Program-made: the position numbers and the translations under genes
Assembly (NCBI GenBank): GCA_021798675.1
Contig: JAJZGE010000105.1
Location: 1 to 6,525 of the forward strand
Source: Pseudomonadota bacterium
Lineage (GTDB): Bacteria; Pseudomonadota; Gammaproteobacteria; Xanthomonadales; Rhodanobacteraceae
Length of the DNA stretch: 6,525 bases
Reading direction: 5' to 3'
Notes under the pieces: generated by a model
The model's input: only the letters and a program-made list of their open reading frames with translations
Database searches by the model: none
What the model was told of the DNA's origin: nothing
Shown here: in pieces, positions 1 through 5,426 of the stretch
Layout of the letters: the number at the start of each line of letters is the position of its first letter
Numbering within the stretch: position 1 is the first letter of the stretch

Positions 1-394
1 GATCCTGGCGCAGCTGGGCGTGGCGTTCCAGTTCGACGTGATCCCGATCCTGCGCAAGGACAGCCTGCACATGGGCGCCGAGGATCGCGCGCTGGTGCGC
101 TCCACCATCGAGGCGCAGCCGCACCGCCACGTGCTGGTGACGCACGGCACCGACACCATGGTGGAGACCGCGCGCGAGCTGGCGCACATTCCGGGCAAGG
201 TGATCGTGCTGACCGGCGCGCTGAACCCCGCGCGCTTCCAGGGCTCCGATGCGGTGTTCAATATCGGCTGCGCGGTGGCCGCCGTGCAGACGCTGCCCGA
301 TGGCGTCTACATCACCATGAACGGCCGCGTGTGGGACCCGGCGAAGGTACGCAAGAACCGTGACGCCAACCGCTTCGAGGAAGCCGGCGGCTGA
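1..394 (+). CDS. Asparaginase-like single-domain protein, 3' part (5' end outside window)
   Basis: The frame is open from base 2 and gives 130 visible residues before TGA at 392-394; the start lies left of the window. Visible residues 47-52 read THGTDT, followed by MVETA. This is the second asparaginase signature, whose Thr-Asp pair (T50, D51) belongs to the Thr-Asp-Lys triad of L-asparaginases. The segment VLTGALNPARFQGSDAVFN corresponds to the family's GAMRP..SDG..N region, and K118 in VRKN aligns with the catalytic Lys after the MN...V.D strand. The protein ends 12 residues later, so the C-terminal domain of the usual ~330-residue enzymes is absent. The stop is genuine and not a window effect. 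Known family role: hydrolysis of asparagine to aspartate and ammonia. Whether this short form does that is unknown, because the N-terminal catalytic Thr and the C-domain that completes the dimer active site cannot be seen. It is convergent with the M4 protease gene, with a terminator hairpin between them. Confidence 0.85.
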   Translation, partial: ILAQLGVAFQFDVIPILRKDSLHMGAEDRALVRSTIEAQPHRHVLVTHGTDTMVETARELAHIPGKVIVLTGALNPARFQGSDAVFNIGCAVAAVQTLPDGVYITMNGRVWDPAKVRKNRDANRFEEAGG

Positions 395-433
395 TCTCGC
401 TGGCTCTTGCGCGCAGCCGCAGCGCCCCACGGG

Positions 434-465
434 AAAACGGGCCCGGCTGATCACGCCGGGCCCGT
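434..465 (-). terminator. Rho-independent terminator of the M4 protease gene, possibly bidirectional
   Basis: Perfect 11-bp inverted repeat: ACGGGCCCGGC at 437-447 and GCCGGGCCCGT at 455-465, with a 7-nt loop (448-454). Read on the minus strand the stem ends in TTTT followed by CCC, giving the short U-tract expected for the protease transcript, about 50 nt past its stop. On the plus strand the stem is followed by CCTGCATCATTT, so termination of the asparaginase message here would rely mainly on the hairpin. It lies in the 122-bp gap between two convergent stops. Confidence 0.85.
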
Positions 466-516
466 CCTGCATCATTTCCCTGCTTGCTGCGGATCGTCGC
501 CGATCCGCGGTGCGGC

Positions 517-2328
517 TTACCAGGTGGCCTTCAGCGAGACGCCCGAGAACGCCGCATAGGCGCGCAGCTTGATGTAGTAGGTGCCGGCCGGCGCGCTGAA
601 GGTGCAGCTCTCGGCGTTGCCGGTCTTGTACGGACGGCAGCTGTAGCTGGTGGTGGTCGGTGCGGAGCCGAGCTTCACGTAGAGATCCGCATCACCGGTA
701 CCGCCGGAGATGGCGATGGTCAGGCTGCTGCTGGTGCCGGCCGCCACCGTGACGGTGTAGTTGAGTTCCCCGCCGGTGGCTGCCGCCAGCCCGGTCACCG
801 CCACGCCGTTCTTCAGGCTGCTGCCACCACCTGTGCCGGCACACGACACGCCGACGCCGGTGAAGGCCGCCGTCACATCGCTCTTGACGTAGCCCAGGTC
901 GGTCGCTGCCGATTCCACGCCGCAGGCGCCGGTATTGAAGGTGGAGGTGGCCGTCCAGTAGACCTTGTTGGCCAGCGCGTAGACCTGAAACGCCTTCTTG
1001 ACGTTCCAGCCGGCGGTCTTGGCCAGCAGGCAGAACGACTTGTTGTAGACGCCGCTGCTGTAGTGCACGTCGAGCGTGGAGGTGTATTTCGATGCGTTGT
1101 CGATCGAGCCGCCGTCCAGCGGCGGGTTGCACATGTAGCGCAGCGCGGTGCCGTTCTTGATGATGTCGGCACCGACCAGGAAGTCATTGGCGCCGCGATC
1201 GAAGTACTCCGCCGCCTCGCCGGCGATGTCCGAATAGGCCTCGTTCATGCCGCCCGACTGGCCGGTGTATTGCAGCGCGGAGTGCTGCTCGGTGTAGCCG
1301 TGGCTGACCTCGTGGCTGGTCACATCCAGCGACACCAGCGGGTAGAAGGTGCTGGCGCCGTCGCCAAAGGTCATCACGGTGCCGTTCCAGAACGCGTTCT
1401 CGTAGCTGTTGCCGTAATGCACCTTCATCACCAGCGGAAAGCTCAGCGGGTTGCCGCCGGTGTAGCCGAGATACATGTCGTGCACGACGCTGCCGAAATG
1501 GTGCGCGTCATTCACCGGCGAATAGGCGCCGTTGATCGCATCGGTGTTGCTGGTGGGGCAGATGAAACTGACCAGGGTGCCGCTGCCGGAGGTGGCATGG
1601 TTCAAGTTATAGGTGGTGACATCGGCGTTCTTCAGCGTGCAGGTGCTGCCGGACTGGGTCACGTTGAGCGCGGCGTAGTTGGTGCCGTAAAGGTACTTGC
1701 CGGTTTTCAGATTGCCGCCGGGGCCATTGGCGGAGGCGTCGGTGAGACCGTTCCAGCTCTGGATCACCAGGCCGGTATTGGCATCGATGATGGCGGTGGG
1801 GCGGCTCGGGTGCTGCGGGTCGTTGACGAAGTACGAGACGCGGTAGACCAGCCGGGTCGCGCCATTGTCCTGCGGATACACGAACAGGTCGGCTTGCTCA
1901 TTCTCGATGGTCGCGCCGCCAGCCAGCATGGTGTGCGCGTGCCCCTTCAGTGCGGACAGCGCTGCCGCCACGGTGAGCTTCGGCGTGACCGAGGTCAGAT
2001 CGAACTGCGCGTTCTGCAGCAGCTCGCCGGTGGCACGCAGCGCGTTGCCCTGCGCGTCCTGCACCACCGCAATGCTGCGGCCATAGACCGGCACGCCGCG
2101 GAACAGCTGCTGCTGCCGCACTACCCGCAGGCTGTTGGCGAGGCCCACCGAACTGCCCGGCGCCAGCGACATGTCCGGACCCAGGTTCAGCTGCGCGGCG
2201 AGTGCACTGACCGGCACCGCACCCAGATTCTGCGCATGCAGGCTTTGATTGGTGGCAGCGGTCGCGGCCGGGATCACGGCCATGCCGACGGCAGCGACCA
2301 GCAGCTTCAGACGAAAGTGATTGTGCAT
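517..2328 (-). CDS. Secreted M4 family zinc metalloprotease (LasB/vibriolysin-like) with C-terminal PPC domain
   Basis: A 603-residue preproenzyme that would be exported and would hydrolyse extracellular proteins. The signal peptide is residues 1-24 (MHNHFRLK, hydrophobic core, AxA-type site near ATA|AT). An FTP-like propeptide segment follows at about 28-105, then a PepSY-like segment at about 115-195 containing LVYRVSYFV and IIDANTGLVI. By similarity to Pseudomonas elastase the mature enzyme begins near residue 198, just before GPGGN. The zinc site is HEVSH (339-343) with E363 in GGMNEAYSD; D367 and H422 (DVHYSSGVYNK) match the thermolysin Asp170 and His231 roles. C230/C257 and C469/C496 match the two LasB disulfides. 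Residues 505-603 resemble a PPC domain (DADLYVKLG, GTYYIKLRAY), which is usually trimmed during secretion and is absent from LasB. C400 and C433 are extra. The ATG at 2326-2328 was chosen over an in-frame extension to 2427 because it starts directly at a signal peptide and has AGGAG 7 nt upstream. Export probably uses Sec plus type II secretion, as known for relatives. The gene is monocistronic by layout. Confidence 0.96.
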   Translation of the reverse strand: MHNHFRLKLLVAAVGMAVIPAATAATNQSLHAQNLGAVPVSALAAQLNLGPDMSLAPGSSVGLANSLRVVRQQQLFRGVPVYGRSIAVVQDAQGNALRATGELLQNAQFDLTSVTPKLTVAAALSALKGHAHTMLAGGATIENEQADLFVYPQDNGATRLVYRVSYFVNDPQHPSRPTAIIDANTGLVIQSWNGLTDASANGPGGNLKTGKYLYGTNYAALNVTQSGSTCTLKNADVTTYNLNHATSGSGTLVSFICPTSNTDAINGAYSPVNDAHHFGSVVHDMYLGYTGGNPLSFPLVMKVHYGNSYENAFWNGTVMTFGDGASTFYPLVSLDVTSHEVSHGYTEQHSALQYTGQSGGMNEAYSDIAGEAAEYFDRGANDFLVGADIIKNGTALRYMCNPPLDGGSIDNASKYTSTLDVHYSSGVYNKSFCLLAKTAGWNVKKAFQVYALANKVYWTATSTFNTGACGVESAATDLGYVKSDVTAAFTGVGVSCAGTGGGSSLKNGVAVTGLAAATGGELNYTVTVAAGTSSSLTIAISGGTGDADLYVKLGSAPTTTSYSCRPYKTGNAESCTFSAPAGTYYIKLRAYAAFSGVSLKATW

Positions 2329-2335
2329 GTGACGA

Positions 2336-2340
2336 CTCCT
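2336..2340 (-). promoter_or_regulatory. Ribosome binding site fixing the protease start
   Basis: CTCCT on plus reads AGGAG on minus, 7 nt before the ATG at 2328. It settles the start codon against the in-frame upstream candidate at 2427, whose extra 33 residues would bury the signal peptide. Confidence 0.85.
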
Positions 2341-2459
2341 GACAATGATCGGGGACACACCGGCCCGATGCGGCCGCGTGGACCCCATGCAAGATTTGCC
2401 GTGCGAGCGGCACGACGGCGCACTCATGAATGGTCGGACGATCCCGACTGCGCCCGAAG

Positions 2460-2498
2460 CGCGCTGCCTCCCCCCCTGATTCCGTCAAGGGCAGCGCG
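2460..2498. repeat. Inverted repeat, 9-bp arms with 21-bp spacer, upstream of the protease gene
   Basis: CGCGCTGCC at 2460-2468 is exactly complementary to GGCAGCGCG at 2490-2498. The 21-bp spacer includes a run of seven C (2470-2476). The centre is about 150 bp upstream of the protease ATG. It could be a dimeric regulator site or, if transcribed, a leader hairpin; the sequence alone does not decide. Confidence 0.55.
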
Positions 2499-2535
2499 GA
2501 CGCGTGCATGAAAACGGCAAACCGGCCGTCAAGGG
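2482..2535. repeat. 10-bp direct repeat (CCGTCAAGGG, two copies, 44 bp apart)
   Basis: CCGTCAAGGG occurs at 2482-2491 and 2526-2535. On minus each copy reads CCCTTGACGG and so contains TTGACG, which resembles a -35 box. A partial third copy, CAAGGGCA, is at 2591-2598 and shares 8 nt with the first copy (2486-2493). The 44-bp spacing is close to four helical turns. The repeats lie 154-207 bp upstream of the protease ATG. They are possible binding sites, but could be chance. Confidence 0.4.
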
Positions 2536-2792
2536 ACCACCCGTCGCCCTCCCCGACGACGGATCAGGCCACGTTATTACTTGCGGATGACAAGGGCAAC
2601 ACGACTTTTTCCTACGCCCGTGAAACCGCTCACAGGATGGCCTCGCTACAGTGGGAGCGCAGCGAAATCAGGCACAGCAAGCGCGCCGGCAGGCTGCAAG
2701 GCACAGGAAAAATCGCATGTTCTTGCGCTCATCTGCACCGAGGAATGCGTGTTGCCGTATGAACCTGCGTATTGGCAAGCGCCGCCGGGCCG

Positions 2793-2804
2793 GGCCCGCG
2801 GGCC
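2793..2804 (-). terminator. GC-rich palindrome directly after the sufT stop
   Basis: GGCCCGCGGGCC is a perfect 12-bp palindrome touching the TGA at 2805-2807. Further GGCCC/GGGCC units at 2788-2797 allow alternative pairings. No T-run follows on minus, so it is at best a weak or Rho-assisted termination site for sufT. Confidence 0.3.
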
Positions 2805-3362
2805 TCACAGCATGCCGGTTTCCAGCTTCGCCGCGTCGGACATCATCGCGTGGCTCCACGGTGGATCGAACACCAGATCCACCTCCGCCTCGCTGACGGT
2901 GGGAATCATCTCGAGCTTGGTGCGCGCGTCGTCGACCAGGATGTCGCCCATGCCGCAGCCCGGCGCGGTGAGTGTGAGCTTGACGTAAACCTTGCGCTCG
3001 CCGCTGGCGCTCGACTCCAGGCTGAGGTCGTAGACCAGGCCCAGCTCGACCACATTGACCGGGATCTCCGGGTCGAACACGGTGCGCAGCTGGTCCCACG
3101 CCAGCCGCTCGACGTCTGCATCCGTGGCATCCGCAGCCACCTCGATCGGCGCCGGCACGGGCTTGCCCAGCGCATCGGCATCCGCGCCGGCGATGCGGAA
3201 CAGGTTGCCGTCCACATACACGGTGAAGCTGCCGCCCAGCGCCTGGGTGATATAGCCGATCTGACCGGCCGGCAGGCACACCGCCTCGCCCTGCGGCACC
3301 ATCACAGCGTTGCAATCGCGCTGCAGGGTGAAAGGTTCACTGCTGAGACTGAAGCCGCTCAT
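2805..3362 (-). CDS. sufT: SufT-type Fe-S cluster maturation protein (MIP18/DUF59 domain)
   Basis: A 185-residue cytoplasmic protein. The C-terminal half is a MIP18/DUF59 domain: DPEIPVNVVELGLVYDL at about 97-113, followed by LTLTAPGCGMGD with the conserved Cys at C136, and ending in VDLVFDPPWSHAMMS. The N-terminal half (about 10-60) has RDCNAVMVPQG and LGGSFTVYVDGNLFRI. This two-part layout is typical of the family annotated as putative Fe-S assembly protein SufT, which helps mature Fe-S proteins in other bacteria. The ATG at 3360-3362 begins the segment that matches the usual family N-terminus (MSGFSLSSEPF). A GTG at 3395 would add 11 residues but has no better ribosome site. The nearest purine-rich stretch to the chosen ATG (AAGGGA) is about 15 nt away, so translation initiation may be modest. 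No other suf genes are in the window; the gene stands alone, divergent from the membrane protein gene. Confidence 0.9.
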   Translation of the reverse strand: MSGFSLSSEPFTLQRDCNAVMVPQGEAVCLPAGQIGYITQALGGSFTVYVDGNLFRIAGADADALGKPVPAPIEVAADATDADVERLAWDQLRTVFDPEIPVNVVELGLVYDLSLESSASGERKVYVKLTLTAPGCGMGDILVDDARTKLEMIPTVSEAEVDLVFDPPWSHAMMSDAAKLETGML

Positions 3363-3418
3363 GCCTGTTGCCAAATTCCCTTCTGCGGGCACCACGCGGT
3401 GTCATGCCCAGGTTGCCT

Positions 3419-3424
3419 ATTATG
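3419..3424 (-). promoter_or_regulatory. Possible -10 box for sufT
   Basis: Minus-strand CATAAT matches TATAAT at five of six positions and lies in the only AT-rich patch of the 230-bp divergent region, about 57 nt upstream of the sufT ATG. No good -35 hexamer sits 16-18 bp away. The same patch reads TATTAT on plus (3418-3423), so its orientation is uncertain. Confidence 0.3.
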
Positions 3425-3480
3425 CGGCCCGGCGATCGCCGCCGCCCGCTTCACGCTGGTCCGCCCGATGCAGATGCGCT

Positions 3481-3503
3481 CTGATCACGCGAGCTTAGAT
3501 CAG
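3481..3503. repeat. Small inverted repeat in the divergent intergenic region
   Basis: CTGATC (3481-3486) and GATCAG (3498-3503) are separated by 11 bp, extendable by one T-G wobble pair. It lies between the divergent sufT and membrane-protein genes, where an operator could act on both. The arms are short and this may be chance. Confidence 0.3.
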
Positions 3504-3560
3504 GCCTGCAGCGCCGAAACTCAAGCATCGTCGCCTGCCGGCACGCCAATCGCGGCGCGT

Positions 3561-3566
3561 TATGAT
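3561..3566 (+). promoter_or_regulatory. Possible -10 box for the membrane protein gene
   Basis: TATGAT (five of six to TATAAT) at 3561-3566 predicts a transcript start near 3573, about 20 nt before the tiny ORF at 3593 and about 50 nt before the ATG at 3625. The -35 region (CCGGCA at 3538-3543, 17-bp spacer) is only a weak match. Confidence 0.35.
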
Positions 3567-3592
3567 GGCCGCTTTGCGCATGGAATGACTGC

Positions 3593-3628
3593 ATGTCCGC
3601 TACTGCCCTGCCAGGCGATCGTCGATGA
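3593..3628 (+). CDS. Possible 11-codon upstream ORF, ATGA-overlapped with the next gene
   Basis: ATG at 3593 opens an 11-codon frame ([11 protein letters not shown]) ending in TGA at 3626-3628. That stop overlaps the ATG of the membrane protein gene (3625-3627) as ATGA. A weak GGA element sits 8 nt before its start. The arrangement would allow translational coupling by termination and re-initiation. It could equally be chance, since the downstream gene has its own AGG (3613-3615) 9 nt before its ATG. A less likely reading is that the true gene starts at 3593 and a frameshift separates the two; I see no direct sign of that. Confidence 0.3.
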   Translation: MSATALPGDRR

Positions 3629-4071
3629 GCTTGCGCACGCCGCTGCTGTGGGTGTTCGGCCTGTTCAGCGCAATCATGCTGGGACTGGCCGCCGGTGCGA
3701 TCTGGATGGTCGCCACACTGTACCTGCGCCAGCTGCTGCCGTGGCTGGCGCTGCCTGTCGGTGCCGTGCTGGCATGGGCGGTCCGTGGCAGCGTGCTGCG
3801 CCCGGGCGTCGGCGCCGCCGCGCTGGCGGCCCTGGCAACGCTGCTGGCGGCGTTCTACATGAGCATGCTGCTGGCCGGCGTCAGGCTGGCGGGCGACATG
3901 GGCCTGGGCCTGCTCGATGTGCTGCGTACCGCCGGGCCCGGCATGTTGTGGGCGCTGGCCGAACTGGCGCTGACGCCGTGGATGCTGGCCTGGTTCGCCG
4001 CCGGCGCCGCGCTGGCGGCGGTGATCGGCATGCGGCCGCCGCGCCGCCGTGCGCCATCCGCCACGCGTTGA
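3625..4071 (+). CDS. Four-helix inner-membrane protein of unknown function
   Basis: A 148-residue very hydrophobic protein that I do not recognise as a named family. Likely membrane segments are about 8-32 ([19 protein letters not shown]), 37-54, 62-86 and 105-136. Positive charges fall at the N-terminus (MSLR), in the loop between helices 2 and 3 (R54, R59) and in the tail (RPPRRR at 137-142). By the positive-inside rule this puts both termini and the middle loop in the cytoplasm. No catalytic or metal motif is visible; a few Pro and Trp residues lie within the helices. The ATG at 3625 has AGG 9 nt upstream and overlaps the stop of a tiny ORF. The gene is divergent from sufT and convergent with the glycosyltransferase, 39 bp between stops, so it is probably monocistronic. 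Codon use is ordinary for the window and argues for a real gene. Confidence 0.8.
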   Translation: MSLRTPLLWVFGLFSAIMLGLAAGAIWMVATLYLRQLLPWLALPVGAVLAWAVRGSVLRPGVGAAALAALATLLAAFYMSMLLAGVRLAGDMGLGLLDVLRTAGPGMLWALAELALTPWMLAWFAAGAALAAVIGMRPPRRRAPSATR

Positions 4072-4080
4072 TCCGGCCGG

Positions 4081-4101
4081 GCGCCGAGGCGGAACCGGCG
4101 C
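4081..4101. terminator. Weak hairpin between convergent stops
   Basis: GCGCCG (4081-4086) and CGGCGC (4096-4101) can pair around a 9-nt loop in the 39-bp gap between the membrane protein and glycosyltransferase stops. There is no T-run on either side, so this is at most a weak bidirectional terminator. Confidence 0.25.
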
Positions 4102-4110
4102 GCACCGCCC

Positions 4111-5253
4111 TCAGGGCAGGCTGAGCCAGTCCGACGCAATGCCGGCCACTTCCGCCGGGCTCAGCCGGCGCGTGTCGATGGCGCTGTTGGCGGGTCCATA
4201 GGGGCCGTACTTGGCCGCCGAGGTGACCGAGAACAGGCCGAGTGTGGGCGTGCCGCTGGCGACGGCCAGATGCATCACGCCGCAATCGGCGCTGATGAAG
4301 GCGTCCATGTTCGCGATCATCGCCGCCAGCCGGCGCAGGTCACGCGTGTAGTAAGAAGCGAACTCGTCGCCGAGCTGGCTCTGGCCATGATCGGCCACCA
4401 GGTCGACGATCCGCAGCTCCGGCTGCAGCACGCGCAGCCTGGCGACAAACTGCTGCCACCACGAGGTGTCGTAGCGCTTGGCCCCGGTGGCATTGGTGAA
4501 CAGGCCCAACACCGGTCGCGGCGACGCGGATGACACGGCCGGCTCGCCGAGTATCGCGGCGAGCGCGCGCCGCGCCTGCTCGCGCTCGTCATCGGCCAGC
4601 CGCAGGGTGAGCGGCGGATAGGCACCCTCCAGCGTGCCGGCATAGGCCGTGCGCAACAGGAACACGCCGCGCTGGGCGAAGTGCTCCGGCCCGCTCAGCG
4701 CATGCCAGGCCGAGCCCGGATTCTGCTGCGCATCCGGCAGGCCCAGCTTGTAGCGCGCGCGCACCATCGCCAGCAGCAGCCGACCCGACTGCGAGCCGTC
4801 GCAGGCGTCGATGGCGAGGTCGTAGGTGTTGCCGCGCAGCTGTCGCAGCAGCGCCACGCTGAACCACAGGTGGCGTGCGATCTTCGGTGGCAGGCTGTAG
4901 ATCTGGCGCACCAGGAAGCGGTTGCCGAACAGGCTGCGCGCGGCATGACCCGCGCCAATGATGTCGATCTCGGCGCCGGGATACAGCGCCTCCACTTCGG
5001 CCAACAACGGGCTGATCAGCAGCGCGTTGCCGAGGCGGTGATTCGGCCGGCAGATGAGTACCCGATGGATGCCGCGCGTGGGCAGCTGGCCCGGCTCGCA
5101 CAGCGTGCGGCCGACGCCGCCGAACAGGCGCGCAAAGAACGCGCCGACCACACGGCGGCGCAGGCCATCCCAGCGTCGTGGAGGCATCCCCGCAGGCGCG
5201 CTGGCGGGAGCGGTCTTGTCGTCGGCGGAGGCGACGGGAAGCGGGTGTTGCAC
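4111..5253 (-). CDS. Glycosyltransferase family 9 protein (ADP-heptose:LPS heptosyltransferase-like)
   Basis: A 380-residue GT-B fold enzyme, probably acting at the cytoplasmic face of the inner membrane in LPS or other envelope glycan assembly. The N-terminal acceptor domain opens with HRVLICRPNHRLGNALLISPLL (63-84), the GT9 glycine-rich loop, followed by AEIDIIG. The C-terminal donor domain shows LGLFTNATGAKRYDTSWW (249-266), DLVADHG (284-290) and the signature SADCGVMHLAVASGTPTLGLF (321-341) ending near KYGPYGP, as in WaaC/WaaF-type enzymes. The first ~58 residues are a basic, Arg-rich extension absent from minimal heptosyltransferases. N76 stands where classical heptosyltransferases have a catalytic Asp (GD). 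The start is GTG at 5251-5253: an in-frame TGA lies two codons upstream and AGGA sits 9 nt before it; the next ATG is codon 23. Donor and acceptor sugars cannot be read from the sequence. It is a single gene, divergent from the PepSY gene. Confidence 0.92.
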   Translation of the reverse strand: MQHPLPVASADDKTAPASAPAGMPPRRWDGLRRRVVGAFFARLFGGVGRTLCEPGQLPTRGIHRVLICRPNHRLGNALLISPLLAEVEALYPGAEIDIIGAGHAARSLFGNRFLVRQIYSLPPKIARHLWFSVALLRQLRGNTYDLAIDACDGSQSGRLLLAMVRARYKLGLPDAQQNPGSAWHALSGPEHFAQRGVFLLRTAYAGTLEGAYPPLTLRLADDEREQARRALAAILGEPAVSSASPRPVLGLFTNATGAKRYDTSWWQQFVARLRVLQPELRIVDLVADHGQSQLGDEFASYYTRDLRRLAAMIANMDAFISADCGVMHLAVASGTPTLGLFSVTSAAKYGPYGPANSAIDTRRLSPAEVAGIASDWLSLP

Positions 5254-5262
5254 GGCAATTCA

Positions 5263-5266
5263 TCCT
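5263..5266 (-). promoter_or_regulatory. Ribosome binding site supporting a GTG start
   Basis: TCCT on plus reads AGGA on minus, 9 nt before the GTG at 5253. It supports GTG initiation over the ATG at codon 23. Another-frame ATG (5270-5268) overlaps this site, but its frame is not the glycosyltransferase. Confidence 0.65.
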
Positions 5267-5340
5267 GCATGGCTCGCCGGCAAGTATGCATGAACGGCTG
5301 CTGCACTGACTCGGCGACGATGCCGCAGACGCACGCAAGG

Positions 5341-5346
5341 TATAAG
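5341..5346 (+). promoter_or_regulatory. Possible -10 box for the PepSY gene
   Basis: TATAAG (five of six to TATAAT) lies in the 173-bp divergent region and predicts a leader of about 75 nt that would include the hairpin at 5374-5408. No good -35 hexamer is placed 16-18 bp upstream. Confidence 0.35.
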
Positions 5347-5373
5347 CGCCGGCTAAGTTTCATGGTGCAAAAA

Positions 5374-5408
5374 GGGAGCGTGGCAGTACCCCACTGCCTC
5401 GCCATCCC
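5374..5408 (+). promoter_or_regulatory. Leader hairpin just upstream of the PepSY gene ribosome site
   Basis: The stem pairs GGGA (5374-5377) with TCCC (5405-5408), GCG (5378-5380) with CGC (5400-5402), and GGCAGT (5382-5387) with ACTGCC (5393-5398). That makes 13 pairs with one T-T mismatch, a 2-nt bulge (CA, 5403-5404) and a 5-nt loop (ACCCC). It ends 8 nt before the AGGAG at 5417-5421, which stays unpaired. It could stabilise the mRNA or affect translation; it lacks a U-tract, so it is not a simple attenuator. Confidence 0.5.
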
Positions 5409-5426
5409 AACCCACCAGGAGTCACC

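Larger units (their letters stand above)
2329..2804. other. Long non-coding region upstream of the protease gene
   Basis: These 476 bp separate the protease ATG from the sufT stop, both genes being on minus. It should hold the protease promoter and leader. I find no convincing sigma-70 -10/-35 pair on minus, although two TTGACG boxes occur (2488-2483 and 2532-2527). It contains a long inverted repeat (2460-2498) and a 10-bp direct repeat (2482-2535), listed separately. Reading frames crossing it on either strand have unusual composition for this genome, rich in Arg, His, Ser and Thr without domain-like segments, so I call no gene. GC content drops locally at 2570-2620 and 2700-2775, as expected for regulatory rather than coding DNA. 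Confidence 0.6.

Noticed and set aside
2329..2427. N-terminal extension of the protease to 2427
   Set aside because: It would place 33 basic residues before an obvious signal peptide, and the ATG at 2328 has a well-spaced AGGAG.
484..2511. A 675-codon open frame on + covering the whole protease gene
   Set aside because: It is antisense to a gene with complete M4 catalytic motifs, signal peptide and ribosome site. Its translation is a Gly/Ala/Val/Arg/His-rich product with no domain, the usual mirror of high-GC codon bias.
2327..2600. Sigma-70 promoter for the protease built on the TTGACG boxes
   Set aside because: At 15-18 bp spacing from either TTGACG there is no acceptable -10 hexamer on minus.
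2641..2670. CTACAGTGGGAGCGCAGCG, resembling half of a REP-type repeat
   Set aside because: No inverted partner or second copy is present in the window. Only a genome-wide search could show that it is a repeat family.
2430..2762. A 110-codon open frame on + in the protease upstream region
   Set aside because: Its composition is low-complexity Arg/Ser/Thr/His without domain or signal features, and it crosses the repeats. No ribosome site stands out.
3363..3395. GTG start at 3395 for sufT
   Set aside because: The added 11 residues do not resemble the family N-terminus and there is no good ribosome site before the GTG. The ATG at 3362 gives the usual length, although its own ribosome site is also poor.
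2772..4124. A 450-codon open frame on + over sufT and the membrane protein gene
   Set aside because: It is antisense to sufT and in another frame over the membrane protein. Both of those have family or topology support, and this frame has neither.
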